From Sesamum alatum (Eukaryota; Streptophyta; Magnoliopsida; Lamiales; Pedaliaceae): a stretch of DNA of 64,000 nt. Every line of letters begins with the position of its first letter. The first letter of the stretch is position 1. The translations under genes and the position numbers were made by a program. The stretch is from contig JACGWO010000003.1 of the NCBI GenBank assembly GCA_034509735.1, positions 2,232,001 to 2,296,000 of the forward strand, given 5' to 3'. The notes under the pieces are model-generated. The model was given only the letters and a program-made list of their open reading frames with translations. It made no database searches and was not told where the DNA came from. This document shows positions 8,687 through 20,120 of the stretch, one piece after another.

Positions 8687-10453
8687 TTTAAACCTACATT
8701 TAGAAAACAACGCGCGATCAGCAGAAAATAAAAGACGGTGGTTTGATAAAAAATAATATAATGCATGGTCTTTAGTCATTCAATCCTCCCATTATTTATA
8801 CGAAAACACGGTACTCTCAAATGTGATTTTCGGGAAATCCTTTCCTAGTGGGCTTGGGATCCACAGCGATTTTTCCCATACCCCGCTTTTACGATTCGCA
8901 TGGAAAAGATCCTGTGGGAGGTATTCCATACCATTCTCTTTCCATGAGATTCCCAAGATTATTGCCTCACCCTTTCACATGATCCCGAGGGCTCCAAGCG
9001 AATCATGCTAATTGGGCGTTAGACCCAACCCAATCGACCGAGCCACAGACCCACTGGTACCCCCACGACTCGTGAGACAAGTAGCAGTAGCCCATTTTTC
9101 GTTCATGACATAGTGCAGCTTCCTTTAAGTACAATAACGTGCCACGACTCGTGAGACCACACTATTGACCTAAAACAGCTTCCTCACTATGCCATGGATT
9201 GGAAGGCATGGACAAACTCCTAGAGTTCATGTCCATTTTGTCTAGGGTCTAATATTTTGACATTGGTCCAATCAATGTGAGAGTAGTAAATGACCGAGAT
9301 CTCAAATAAATAAACATTCACACATCTATCCATAATGCGTAAATTAAACCATCCATAACAGTTATATGATAAATAAAAAAAACCCATTCATCCATCATAA
9401 TAACCACATGCAAAATTAAAGCCTAGCACGCCCCTGTTGGATGATCACGAGCCCGAATCCTATCCGACCAACTGAGCCCGCAGTAGATCTATGGTCAATC
9501 TAGGGTTGGTCCTATACTATTACATTAATAGTAACCCAATCATCATGCTGATGGGCCTTGGTCTCTTTTCTCTTTCTTCACTTCATGGAAAACTCCAAGG
9601 GACCTCCTGTCTGGGGTCTCCATGTGGTCCTTCCTTCTTCTCCACCAATCACAAAAATAGAAACCTCACTCCTAGTCTACTCTCATTACATATTAAAAAT
9701 AGAAACCCCAGCGAAAACCCGGGGGGAGTACATAAGGAGGGAGGTAGAATGCCTTATTATTCCAAGGCAACTAGAAAGAGAGAAGGAGAAAGCAGTAAAA
9801 GAGGTACACAGACCCAACGGAAATTAACCAATACATTCGGTTTAGGGCTTGTGATCCTGGCCGGCAGCGTGCTACGCGGCCTGGCATTCCGGCAGGCCGT
9901 CGTGCGCACAGGCTCCCTTGCCTCGCGCGCGCTGGCCTGCTGGCTGCCGGCCGCGCCCTTATCCCTGCATAGTACCGCGCAGACGTGCACTGGGCACGCC
10001 TGCCAGGCGCGCGCGCACAGACACCTCCGTCTGCGTGCGCGCGCGCCTGGCGGCGCTGCCCGGTGTCCGTCCGCGGGCGGACTCTCAGGCCCGCAGCCTT
10101 GCGCGCGCGCCTGCGTGCGGCCACCCTGGCTACGCGCTGCCCCCTGCGCGACCGGCTGGACGGGCGCGCGGAGGCTTCCCTTGCCTGCGCGCGTCTGCCC
10201 TGCCGGCAGCGTGCGGCTACGCGCTGGCAGCCCTCCCAGCTGGCCGGCTGCGGCGTTTCTCGTTTTCCATTCAATTTTTTCCACCCCGTTTTCCAAGAAA
10301 AGCAGAAAAAATACCAACATGCAGAAATTCACACGAATGAAAGCAATAAAACGACATGCTTTAACAATCAAGAAAATCAAGACTTAATTAAAAACATGCC
10401 AATATCACATTTCATGCTTAAAACGCACATAAACCCTAGGTCTATACACCGAA
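8687..10453 (-). other. Element B untranslated leader
   Basis: A non-coding leader of the shared type. The paired 11-mers CACGACTCGTG are at 9064-9074 and 9143-9153 (plus-strand reading). The outer stem around the second is CAATAGTGTG with CACGTTATTG on the minus strand, pairing throughout if G-U pairs are allowed. Apparent long frames at 9491-10387 come from the stop-poor GC island and are not supported as genes. Confidence 0.75.
9855..10260 (-). repeat. GC-rich CpG/CGCG island in element B leader
   Basis: About 400 bp of very GC-rich sequence with many GCGCGC runs, sharply bounded by AT-rich DNA. Islands occupy the same leader position in C, D, E, F and G. The function is unknown; alternating CG tracts could adopt Z-DNA or act in RNA structure. 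Confidence 0.7.
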
Positions 10454-10469
10454 CCGGGCTCTGATACCA
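10454..10469 (-). other. Primer-binding site, element B
   Basis: The minus strand reads TGGTATCAGAGCCCGG, complementary to initiator Met tRNA, next to the LTR edge. Confidence 0.88.
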
Positions 10470-10470
10470 C

Positions 10471-12456
10471 CGAAAGGAATCGTGGATCGTCCCGGGAAAT
10501 TGCGCGAATGGGGAAGCGCGGTATAAAATAAAATACGAAAATTTATAGCATGCTTTAATAAATAAAGAACACGCTCAAGGGGTGTATCCTTGAGATTCCC
10601 GGGTGTTCGGTGTATCTCATGATATAAAGAACATGCAATAGTCATGGAGGCCATAGGGAGAAAAAATAAAAGGGACGAACAATTAAAACGAGACCTACCC
10701 GTTATCGTTTTCGTCTTCAACGGCTACACGCGTTGTTCCCCGTTTTGCACCAAGATCTCGTTCTTGAGACCCTCCAAATCGTGACACACGATCCACCCAC
10801 GTATCTTGCACGTCATGCTAGCAACGAACAAGTATGATTTTTGGAGTGGATGAATCAACAACACGTTATGAATTAACGGTATTGATTCATCAATGTTCTA
10901 GTGTTCCAAGAAGAAAAGAACAAGAAAATATATTTCTTGTAGAGAGAGAGGGGGCGGACGAGAGGTAAGAGGGAGAGAGACGAGTGTGTGTTGTGTGTGT
11001 GTTGGAATTTCATCATCCTTGAAAAGGTGCAAGGCTAGGGGTATATATAGAGGAAGAGTTTAATCCTCTTTAAACTCCACCGCTTTAGAAGCTTAATTTG
11101 ACTAGAATTTTGACCTAGTCAAAGTCCTAGTCAAAGTAGAATTTGACCTTGTCAAATTCAATCCTAGCCTTTGATCTCTCCCATTAAATCTCAACCATTA
11201 ATTTAATTTAATGGAATATTTAAATCCTATTAAATATTCCAAAAGCCCAAATAAATATAATAAATAAATATTAATACTTATTCTAGGCCCATTAAATTAA
11301 TTCCCTTAATAAATCCAATTTATTAATTTAATTCCCTTTATGGAATAGAAGAAATTAATTTCTCCAAGAAAATATAGGACCCGATTAAATCCAATATAAT
11401 CATTCCTTTACTCCAATATTTAATTCCAAATTAAATACTAAGTGTGTGTGGATAGTGTGTAACTCTTTAGGTTCACCTTTCAGCTAGACTTGGTCAGATT
11501 CCTAGAATCCGTCCATTACCATGGGTGGCCATCTAGCAACGGTCCATGGCACTAGAGACTAGGTGAAATAATCGGGGATGAACATTTAGGCTCTAACAGT
11601 ACACTTGTCCTTCTGTCTTCGGTTTTATCACTTAGAGTCTAGGGCACGGAAAATGCAGGTACCCATTTTGGACCTAAGTGTCGGTCTGTCCTTACTAAAC
11701 GCCGCAAGGGAAACCTTCCCTTCTGTTCAATTACTGTGGCCACAGATTTTAGGGACAAGACACAGAGCATTCATGAGACTCAACTGTCAATGCCTTTTGA
11801 CAGGAGACAGATCCTTTCTTGGAAACTACTGTCACTCTGTACACCCGAGCTACACTAGACATGGCTTATGACTACTCAAGAGTATTTTGGCAATCTCTCA
11901 CCATATCTAACATACAGACCTGATGTACAAGTAAACTCAGCAGTTCCTCAAGTCAAAGAACTTGACCTGTACCGTTGGAACTGGGAATACACGTCATACC
12001 TTGCTGACCATACTCAAGGTCCTCCCTAAGACGGTTCCCGCGAGTCACCTCAGTTAGCTGCTTCCTAGCATGCTGACCCACTAACACTGCTTAGACGACC
12101 TTCGTCGCCCGTCGATGAAATACGACAGCAGATGCTTAGTGCAAGTCTCAAAGGGAATCCCGGTACCCATTTTCGAGATTCCTTGACTTGGAGATTTTCG
12201 GACTGATTCGGTAAGAGTGATTTCATGGACCTACCTCCAAGCATAGTCCCAGTCCCCGAAATCGAATCTTAGTCCATGGGATTTGTTTGCGTAATGAACA
12301 GATATGTGATAGCAGATATAAGTGAACGTAAACAAAGTGTTGCCATATGAATTTTCACTTCTTTATTCATAAATGTTTTATCAAACACCTGAAATTGTCT
12401 AGACATAGGTTACATATTCCTGCCAAAATTGGCTTACATGGTCATCTATTCTAACA
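10471..12456 (-). repeat. 5' LTR (family 2) of element B, 1986 bp
   Basis: On the minus strand it starts TGTTAGAATAGATGACCA at 12456 and ends at 10471, where the terminal CA has become CG (plus-strand CGAAAGG instead of TGAAAG). The TATATATA box is at the complement of 11042-11049. The donor-like site is at 10698. The U5 hairpin is around 10576-10596. Confidence 0.92.
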
Positions 12457-12745
12457 ATCTGGTGCAACAGGAGTCTCCACACAAAGCGGTGTGGGTTGAT
12501 TATCATAGTACTCCAACACTTGTGCCTCACCATGGGCAGTCCAATTGCAGTATCCCTCCACAAAACCCTTCATACATATGTCGTACATAACCTCATCCGT
12601 CGTTTAAACTTATGGTTTTTGCACTTACGACACTGGCACCTAATTTTATCTCCACTCATGTGTGTACGCTGATTCTTAGCCCAATCTACGAAATCCCGAA
12701 CACCATCCTCAAACTCCTGCCAAACAACAATATTCCCCGCAGATA
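12457..12745 (-). pseudogene. CACTA-type transposon remnant: transposase-associated domain
   Basis: On the minus strand the translation reads FEDGVRDFVDWAKNQ, then a CxCRKCKNHK cysteine cluster, then after one frameshift KGFVEGYCNWTAHGEA. This order (short acidic N-part, CxCxxC, then W..HGE) matches the plant transposase-associated domain found at the N-terminus of En/Spm (CACTA) TNP2-type proteins. Only about 95 codons survive. The right edge runs into AT-rich DNA and the left edge is the element B insertion. No terminal inverted repeats were found. Confidence 0.65.
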
Positions 12746-13177
12746 TTTCTCATACATCCAACTCCTAGATTGTCTTAACATTTTTACCTAATTATATAAA
12801 AATATATGCTTAGACATATTACTTACAAATACTTCAACAATTATATATAAAGTCTAAATTAAATATTTAATACATAATTAATTATATAAGACATTAAAAC
12901 CAAGAACAACATGAGAGACTTAAATTAAATGGTTACATTATCTATTAATTACCTGACGATAACGATGGACACCCTCCAACTCAATTTTTCAGAAGACAAT
13001 AGCCGACCAGAAGTTATGAAATGCGCAAATTCGATATACTTATATATGTATATATATATATGATGTAATTGAAGGTGGATGTGTATATATTTCAGATTTG
13101 AGAGCTTAATTTGAAAGGTAGAATGCAAATGATGGGAACATAAATGAGAGGTAGCACTCAAATATATACTGTTATTT
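12746..13177. other. AT-rich stretch without recognisable gene
   Basis: About 430 bp of AT-rich DNA with a short TA/TG microsatellite near 13041-13063. It may be intron or flank of the CACTA remnant. The minus-strand frame 12949-13161 looks accidental. Confidence 0.5.
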
Positions 13178-13703
13178 GAAAAAAGAAGAAAAATACATTA
13201 CACATCTCCTATCAATTTTCGGCCCCCTCTCTATCTCACATATCCCTTTGTTCTTCATTTGATCTTAGATCATTTGGAAGAACAAAAGCAAGTTTAATAA
13301 AAGACACTAATTAATAGTGTTCTATTTTCTTAAAGCCGAATCCTCTAAATCCATTTTCTTCTAGCAAAGAAAACTTGCATCTCTTCCGGTGTGGTGTGGA
13401 TTACCTCTAGAGAGTTCATACGTTTCAACTTGGTGAGCATTTTCAGAGAGGAACAACGCTCGTAGCCGTATAAACGATATAACTACAAAGGTAATTTCGA
13501 TTTTACGCTTTCGTAGTTTCTCTTTAATCTCTATGCTCTATGTACAATATATGCTTTTAATATTATTACATCCTACATCGAACGTCCGATTGAGCACCTA
13601 AGGGTACACTCCTTGGGATTTTATGATAATTGCTTTTATTTATGCGATTCATTCCGTCTCACGCTTCCGCTCGCGCTCCCAGATGGGTCCGCTTGTTCCC
13701 TTC
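13178..13703 (+). repeat. LTR family 5, 3' fragment
   Basis: The sequence follows the promoter-distal part of family-1 LTRs at low identity: pyrimidine-rich start, hairpin I, hairpin II, an AACAACGC box, donor-like AAAG|GTAATT, U5 hairpin, GCTTCCGCTCGCGCTCCC, and end TTCCCTTCA. The 5' two thirds are missing and no PBS follows, so this is a truncated, probably solo, copy of a distinct family. Confidence 0.72.
13293..13334 (+). other. Leader hairpin II, family-5 version
   Basis: Core stem CACTA (13305-13309) / TAGTG (13315-13319) with loop ATTAA. The outer stem TTTAA / TTAAA is interrupted by an internal loop. The form matches hairpin II of the other families. Confidence 0.5.
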
Positions 13704-13744
13704 ACAATTATGATCCTCAAGTAAGTTTGGTTGTTATTAGCATC

Positions 13745-13891
13745 AGGGTGTTTTATTATTCGCCTCTAGGAAGCTTGACCGTTTGTGAGCTTTGGGGCGT
13801 TCTACTATTCATCTCAAGGAAGCTTGGTTGTTGTTTATCTTAGGGGCGTTTTCTTATTCGCCCCAAGAAAGCTCAATTTGTTAATCTTTGA
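13745..13891. repeat. Three tandem ~49-bp imperfect repeats
   Basis: Copies begin near 13745, 13794 and 13843. Each has a GGGGCG...CGCCCC-type inverted repeat (best in copy 3, GGGGCG / CGCCCC) followed by AAGCTTG-like sequence. They lie downstream of gypsy pol on the minus strand and may be part of its 3' region. Confidence 0.65.
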
Positions 13892-14039
13892 AAATGTGAG
13901 CTCATTTTTCTCCCGCCTTAATTATAGTAATCTTGATAAAATGAACTCGCAAATAATAAAAGCCAAACTTGCCAATATTTTATTACTTCAACTTTTAATA
14001 GCTAATAGTTAGAAAATCTCAAACAAAGTATCTTTTAAG

Positions 14040-14312
14040 GTTAACAATGTTCCAAGTGCGCATAACTTCTTTGCTATCCATTCTCTACACGTGATAGGTT
14101 CCACTGTCTACTACTTCGACCATTTGTATGATCCTTCCTACTTCGCATCTAGCTTTCCAAGGTTCCCTGTTTCATCAACTCTTCCAATTACCAAGTCTCC
14201 AACTTGGAATCCCTGACGTCGAACTTTTGAGTTGTATGTTTTTGCCATCATCTCTTTGTAAGCTTCTATTCTTGCATTAGCATCGCCTCTGAGTTCTCCT
14301 AGTAGATCCAAG
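14040..14312 (-). pseudogene. pol: Ty3/gypsy integrase C-terminal end
   Basis: The minus-strand translation contains LDLLGELRGDANARIEAY and then VGDLVIGRVDETGNLGKLDAKWEG, the C-terminal region of gypsy integrases (dimerisation helix, then GDLVL-type beta-barrel). It joins in register with the integrase core at 25985 once the CCAAG target duplication and solo LTR are removed. It ends in stop-rich sequence below about 14040. The lineage is probably Tat-like (inference from the NARIEAY and VGDLV style). Confidence 0.8.
14308..14312. repeat. Target-site duplication CCAAG, left copy
   Basis: Its partner is at 25980-25984. The two copies flank the solo family-4 LTR that was later split by element C. 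Confidence 0.88.
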
Positions 14313-16086
14313 TGTTAGAATAGGTGACCAGAAAGCCAATTGGATTGGCGGTTTTGAGTTCTATTTAACAATCTTTATTAAAGTAATATTGACTCGATGA
14401 ATATATTAAGTACTCATCCTTGGCAGTATGTGTTTGTTGTGCTTACTAATTACGTTAAACGACTTTTTAATGTCACAACAAATGCCCACAGACTAATTCA
14501 ATAACCCATGTAGTTGGGTTGCGCATTGGATGACAGCTATAAACCAACTTCTGAGGGTTGGTCCGAAAAGTTCCAAGTCGAGGACCTCGTGACAAGGCAT
14601 CGAGGGTCCTATAGAGACTTGCACTAAGGATTGCATTCATTGGATGAGTGCAGTGTTTCATCGGTGATAACGTTGGACGTCTATGCAATATTAGTGGGTT
14701 AGTTGACAAGGGTGTCAACTGACTGAACTGACTCGTGGGAATCATCATATGGAAGCCTTGGAGGCTTGGTCGGTATGACTGGAATTTTCGGCTCCGATAG
14801 TACGAGGTTAGTCCTCGGACTTGAGGAATCATGGCAGTCACATGCATATGAAGGTTGTATCTAGGGTCTGGCAAGAGATGTCCGTATCTAGGATACGTTT
14901 ATCATAAGCCTTATCCATTGTAGTCGGAATATGTATTGAGGACGGTAGATTCCAAGATAGGATCTGTCACCTGTCAAAATATGATAGTCGAGTCTCCAAT
15001 GCGCTTTGAGACGGTTTAAGCTCTTTAAGTCTGTGGCCACAGCGATTGGTTGAGTAGGGAATGGTTTCCTATATTGATCAATAGAGAAAACGTGTCTCGA
15101 GTTATTGAGCGTAGTTGTCTAGTCCAGGATGGGAATCGACGCCCAATTCCATACCCTAGACTTAGACCGGGAGACGGATGATGGAAGGACTTTACTCGTA
15201 TGGAACTCGGGAGCCTAAATGTTCACGCCAATATTCACCTAGTCTCTAGTGCCATAGACCGTTGCTAGACGGCCACCCATAGTGACGGGCGTTTTTTCGA
15301 TTAAGGGTTAATTGGAAAAACAGTTAATTAAATTGGATTTAATTGACCAATTATGTTGGACACAAGCCCAAGTCTAACTGAGGGTGAACCTAATGAGTCA
15401 CACACAAATCACTTTGGATTTGGCGGAATTAATTCTAGAAGAAGCAAATAAATTTAATTGGATTAAATTTATTCAAGAGAGAAAATAAATGATTGGATCA
15501 TTTATTGGGAAATCCATTTGATGGATGGTCCACGATTAATTAATTGGATTAGTTAATTTTGGACTAAGAACCTTTAAATTAATTGGATTAATTTATTGGG
15601 TTTTGGCTAGAATAATTGATTGGATCGATTATTCTTAATTTGGACTTATGTTTATTTAATTGGATTAAATAAACTATTGGGATTCAATTGGATTGAGATT
15701 AATTAGATTAATTAATTCCCAATGATTCTTGTTTGGACTTTAATTTAATTAGATTAATAAAGTCAAAAAAAAAAAAGCATGGAATTCAAGTCCACATCTT
15801 ATACAAGTTGAAGCATGTTGTAGGAGAATTTGAAGCTTTCTCCTAATGTGTATAGGCCATGTGAGGTGCATGTGTAGGTGGTTCTCCATGTGCCATCATG
15901 GGTGATACTTGTGCCATAATAGTGTATATGTGGAAGTTAGCCGCTGAGGTTTTTTTGATGGAAGTTGAATTTTGAATTCAAAAATTCCTACTTACACATA
16001 TAATACACTACACAAAAATACACTAGCTTGCTTTAATTTTTGCTGGAGGTTTTAGCCAAAAACACCGCTGAAAATTCTCTCTAAGA

Positions 16087-16157
16087 GTTCATTTCTTTTG
16101 GAAAGAAAGAACTTAAAACATTCTAAAGATCACTAATTGATAGTGTTGCTTTGGAAT
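16087..16157 (+). other. Leader hairpins I and II, family-4 version
   Basis: Hairpin I: GTTC..TTCTTT (from 16087) with AAAGAA..GAAC (to 16112). Hairpin II: ATTC, AAAG, CACTA / TAGTG, CTTT, GAAT between 16120 and 16157, with loop ATTGA at 16136-16140. The stems differ from family 1 but still pair. Confidence 0.6.
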
Positions 16158-16439
16158 TATTTTCTTCTTCTCTAACTATATTTTATCTAGCAATAAACTA
16201 TAGTTTGAATCCCTTGTGAGGTGTGGACAATACTTAGAGGAGTTCTACGTTGAATTCTCAAGTGAACGGAAGGAAAAATGGAAAGGAAACAACGCACGTA
16301 CTGGTTATACGTGTAGTAAACAAAAAGGTAGGTTTTCTTTACATTTTCATGTATCTTTTTATTTTCTTCCTTTAGCCACTTGTCCGACATCTTCTCCTCC
16401 TTTTATTTATGTTTTGACAAACACCGAATGCCCGGGAAC

Positions 16440-16462
16440 TTCAAAGGGAACACCCCTTTGAA
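16440..16462 (+). other. U5 hairpin, family-4 version
   Basis: TTCAAAGGG, loop AACAC, CCCTTTGAA. Compared with the CCCAAGGG/CCCTTGGG of family 1, both sides have changed together. Confidence 0.65.
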
Positions 16463-16480
16463 CCTGTTTTAAATTATGCT

Positions 16481-16485
16481 TTTAA
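16481..16485. repeat. Target-site duplication TTTAA of element C, left copy
   Basis: Its partner is at 25920-25924. The perfect 5-bp duplication defines both ends of element C. Confidence 0.92.
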
Positions 16486-18273
16486 TGTTGGAATAGGTGA
16501 CCAGAAAGCCAATAGGTTTGGCAATTTGTAACCTATCCGACAACTTGATGTGAATGTAATATTATTATGTGATGAATAAGATGAGTGTTCGTCACCAATG
16601 GTACCTTCTTTGTTGCGCTCATCTTACATTTGTTAAACAGGGAATCATTCTGTAAGATGATTATCATAAGCCTTGTCCAGTGCAGTCAGAATGTGTAGCG
16701 AGGACGGTGGATTCCAAGAAGAGGATCCGTCCCCTGTCAGTATGTGACAGAGGTATCTCCTATGCACTCGGAGACACGTTCATGCTGTTTGAAGCTGTGG
16801 CCACAGTGGTTGGTCGAACAGGGAATGGTTTCCTGTGTCGACACAATGAAGCATACGTGGTCTCGAGTATTAGGCATAGATGCCTAGTCAAGGATGGGAA
16901 CCGACGCCTAATTCCATGCCCTAGACTAAGGCCGGGAGACGGTAGACGGAAGGATCGTACCCGTACAGAATCGGCGCTTAAATGTTCACGCCAATTCACC
17001 TAGTCTCTAGAGCCATGGACCGTTGCTAGACGGCCACCCATGGTAACGGACCCAAGTCTAGCTAAGGGTGAACCTAAAGGGTCACACACAAATCACCGAG
17101 GAGGTTGAGAGATCGACTTGGAGTCAATCTCGAAGGATAAAATAAGTAATTGGATTACTTAAGGGAAAGTCCTTTGGATGGACGGGCCGATATTGTATCG
17201 GGCTTTCATTTAATCGGTAAATTGGATTTTCGATTAAATATGGAAAGTTGAGATGTTGAGACGTTGGATCTTTTAATTGGATTAAAAGATCAACGGAAAT
17301 AATTTAAGTGGATATTAAATTAGATTTAATATTGGGTTCGTCGTAATTGGATTACGATAAAACCCGGTCCGTTAAATTATATCCGAGAGGAGAAATAATT
17401 CCTAATTTGGAATAGGAAGAAGTTGGACTTCTTCCCTTAATTAAATATGGCCGACATGCTCCCTTGGAGGAAGCAAAATCAGCCATGTTTCATGCTAGGT
17501 GGTATGTTGACTTCTCTCTTTTGGAAAGAGACAAATCAACTCCAATCAAGCTCTTTCCTTTTGGTATGATTTGATCATACCATAAATTTTGGTAGGCTTG
17601 ATTGAAGAGTTGATGGTGATTGATTGGAATGAATCTAGACATCCTTGGATGAACCTAGACACATTCCAATAATCACATTAATTATGTATATATATTAGAA
17701 TATACAACACCAAGCATAAGTGATTCATTATTCATCTTTTTCTAGGAAAAAGAGAAGACAAAAATCCTCTCCTCTCTCTCAAAATTTCGTGCTCCCTCCC
17801 TCTCTTACACTTGTGTTCTTCACTTGATTTTGAATCAAGAAGAAGAACAAAGTAAGTTTAAGAGAACACTAATTCATAGTGTTCTTCTCTTAAACCGATT
17901 CCTTCCTAAACCCGTTCTTTTCTAGCAAGAAGAACGTGTGTTTCTTCCGGTGTGGTGTGGATCACCTTTGGAGAATCCATACGTTTGGATTTCGTGAGCA
18001 TTCCGGAGAAGGAACAACGCTAGTAGCCGGGAGCATACGCTAAACAATCAAAGGTAACGGTTTATTACGCTTTGATTGATTTCATTTGTATATCTATGCC
18101 CTATGTGTTTAAATATATATTTTAATATTTACACATCCTACATCAAACGCCCGGTTGAGCACCCAAGGGTACACCACTTGGGATTCGCGTATTTTGAATT
18201 TGATTTAAATTTACGCAATTTCTCGCCTTTCTCGCTTCCGCTCGCGCTCCCGGGCGGATCCGCTTGTCCTTCA
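16486..18273 (+). repeat. 5' LTR of element C, internally deleted (1788 bp)
   Basis: It starts TGTTGGAATAGGTGACC and ends GTCCTTCA. Relative to the 2227-bp 3' LTR it lacks about 440 bp of U3; the break is at about 16637-16645. The promoter-proximal third is intact. Confidence 0.93.
17815..17895 (+). other. Leader hairpins I and II of element C 5' LTR
   Basis: Hairpin I is 17815-17848 and hairpin II 17856-17895, with the ATTCA loop; both are fully paired as in element A. Confidence 0.6.
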
Positions 18274-18275
18274 AG

Positions 18276-18291
18276 TGGTATCAGAGCCCGA
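18276..18291 (+). other. Primer-binding site, element C
   Basis: TGGTATCAGAGCCCG follows the LTR end by 2 bases and is complementary to initiator Met tRNA. Confidence 0.88.
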
Positions 18292-20120
18292 TTGGATGTA
18301 AGGGGCATAGATCTATGTGTTTGGCATGATCTACTTGCTTTTAAATAGCTTTATTGGCACGTTAGATTACATAAATATATGAATAATATGATGATTCAAT
18401 TGTTTGGATTTAATGGACTTTTGGCATGCTTAATTTTGTTAGATTGGATCTAAAATTGCATGCTAATTTTCAGAATAATATTAATGTTATTGTGCTGAAA
18501 TAGTTTTGAAAAACAAAAAAAAAAAAAAATTTGGTCGGGCCGGCAGTGGCCGCGCGCAGGCGGCCGCCTGCGCGCGCGCCATGCGCGCGGACGCTGCGCA
18601 CAGGCGCGCGCGCTCACTGTGTGCAGTCGGCCGCTGCTGGCCGAGGGCCAGCGCGCTGCCCTGTGCGGGCGGCCGGCCGGCCAGCACAACGGCTGGGCCG
18701 TTTTGTGCCGTTTTTCGACTTTTTCCGGAAAATTCGATTTTCTGTATTTTCTGCACAATATTCTGAAAATATGTTAATTTTGCATTTTTGATTTTGGGAT
18801 AATTGGATTATTCCTTGAATTAAATTTGCTTAATTAATTTGGGATTAATACATGCATTGGATGCATTGTTTAAAATGTCCATTAAATTTCAAATTTGAAT
18901 TTTGCATATTATTTGTATATTTATGCTTTTGTGATGTTGGACATCACTTGGGTATTTGGAATATCCATTGGTTATTTATGCATGATTATTTGGAATAATT
19001 ATGTTATGTGAGTTGATGGAATCAACATGGGATGATCACAAAGCCCTAGACCTTGTGTATGGATGAATGAATGTTTATTTATTTTCTGTTGGGTGGGGCC
19101 TGCGTGCCTCTTGTTTTTTGGGACTATCATCTCCCGTATTTTCAGCCTCATGATGTTAAGGCTTGTTTTCTTTATTACCGATGTATTACTTTCAGTTTTA
19201 ATGAGAGTAGATAGGATTGGTGAGGTTTCAATTTTAACAAGCAATTGGAGTCGGAGACCCCAAGGAGGAGCATCAAGGCGTGAAACAAGAGCACTACAAG
19301 GCCCATTGGAATGACAATGGGTATATTACTATTGTAATAATTTAGGACCACCCTAGACAGACCATAGACTCACTGCGGGCTCAGTGGGTCGCATAGGTTG
19401 GGCTTGTGATCATCCTAACAGGGGTATGCTATATTTTATGCATGCGGCGTTTTTTATTTATCTCTTTAAATATTGGATATTTATGCATGCTAAACACAAT
19501 AATGTGATGAGGTCTCGGTCATACACAAACTCTCATTTGGTTGGACCAAATTAAATATTAGGCCCAGAACGGACTTGGATCAAAATGGTATTTTAGTCTG
19601 TCCGAGCCTTCCATCCACAGCAATGTGGTGAGGAAGCTACCACTACCCAAGTGTGGTCACACGAGTCGTGGCACACTTGGACTAGGGGAAAGCTGCACTA
19701 TTGTTGTGAACAAAAAGATTGCGCTCGCTGTTTTCCTGTCTCACGAGTCGTGGGGGGCGACAATTTGAGGCATGATTTGGTTGATGGGTTGGGCCCAACA
19801 CTGAGTAACATGGTTCGCTTGGAGTCCTCGGGACCATGTGAATAGGTGAGGCAAAATATCTTGGGAATCTCATTGGATGAGAATGATATTGGATATCTCC
19901 CACAAGGTCTTCTTCATGTGAATCATAAAAGCGGGGCATGGAGATTACGCTTGTGGATCCCAAGCCCACTAGGAAATGGTTTCCCGAAACTCCACTTGAG
20001 AGTGGCGGACTTTCGTATAAATAGTGGGAGGGTTAAAGACTAAAAGACCAAGTCTTCAACTTGAACAATAATATTACCATCATCTGCTAATTTCTGCTTT
20101 ACATTTTCATTAATGTAGAT
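18292..20120 (+). other. Element C untranslated leader
   Basis: Non-coding leader homologous to that of A and G. It includes the GC island and the paired CACGAGTCGTG motifs at 19660-19670 and 19742-19752. The outer stem CCAAGTGTG (19647-19655) pairs with CACACTTGG (19672-19680). Confidence 0.8.
18530..18700 (+). repeat. GC-rich island in element C leader
   Basis: About 170 bp rich in CGCGCG, preceded by a run of A and followed by CTGGGCCGTTTTGTGCCG. The right border sequence is shared with D and G. Confidence 0.7.

Larger units (their letters stand above)
8694..10698 (-). other. Predicted leader intron of element B
   Basis: Minus strand: donor-like CGG|GTAGGT with the first intron base at 10698, and acceptor AATGTAG ending at 8694, 7 bases before the gag ATG. 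A CTGAT branch-like motif lies upstream of the acceptor. Inferred from motifs shared with A, C, E and G. Confidence 0.42.
8299..12456 (-). mobile_element. Element B: Ty1/copia element, 5' part only (family-2 LTR)
   Basis: Read on the minus strand this is 5' LTR, PBS, leader and the first 388 bp of gag, ending where element A was inserted. The rest of B must lie to the left of the window. Its own target is the CACTA-like remnant at 12457. It is closely related to element E over gag and leader. Confidence 0.9.
13704..14312 (-). mobile_element. Ty3/gypsy element, 3' part (end of pol and downstream)
   Basis: This is the left piece of the gypsy element that continues at 25980-26581 and 28583-29054. 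It holds the integrase C-terminus and, further downstream on the minus strand, non-coding DNA with a tandem repeat. It is separated from the other pieces by the solo family-4 LTR and element C. No gypsy LTR could be identified. Confidence 0.75.
14313..16485 (+). repeat. Solo LTR (family 4), left part
   Basis: It starts TGTTAGAATAGGTGACCA and continues to the TTTAA target used by element C. The remaining 55 bp of the LTR are at 25925-25979. The 5-bp duplication CCAAG on both outer sides and the absence of internal sequence show a solo LTR from unequal recombination. The same family provides the 3' LTR of element D (56474). Confidence 0.9.
18054..20118 (+). other. Predicted leader intron of element C
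   Basis: Donor-like AAAG|GTAACG with the first base at 18054; acceptor-like TTAATGTAG ending at 20118, 2 bases before the gag ATG at 20121. A T-rich tract and CTAAT precede it. Confidence 0.45.

Noticed and set aside
9491..10387. 298-codon frame and overlapping long frames over the GC island
   Set aside because: Several frames on both strands are open together, and the translation is low-complexity Ala/Arg/Gly/Pro; an effect of stop-poor GC-rich DNA.
12949..13161. 70-codon minus-strand frame rich in His/Ile/Tyr
   Set aside because: Lies on a TA microsatellite; no domain and no relation to neighbours.
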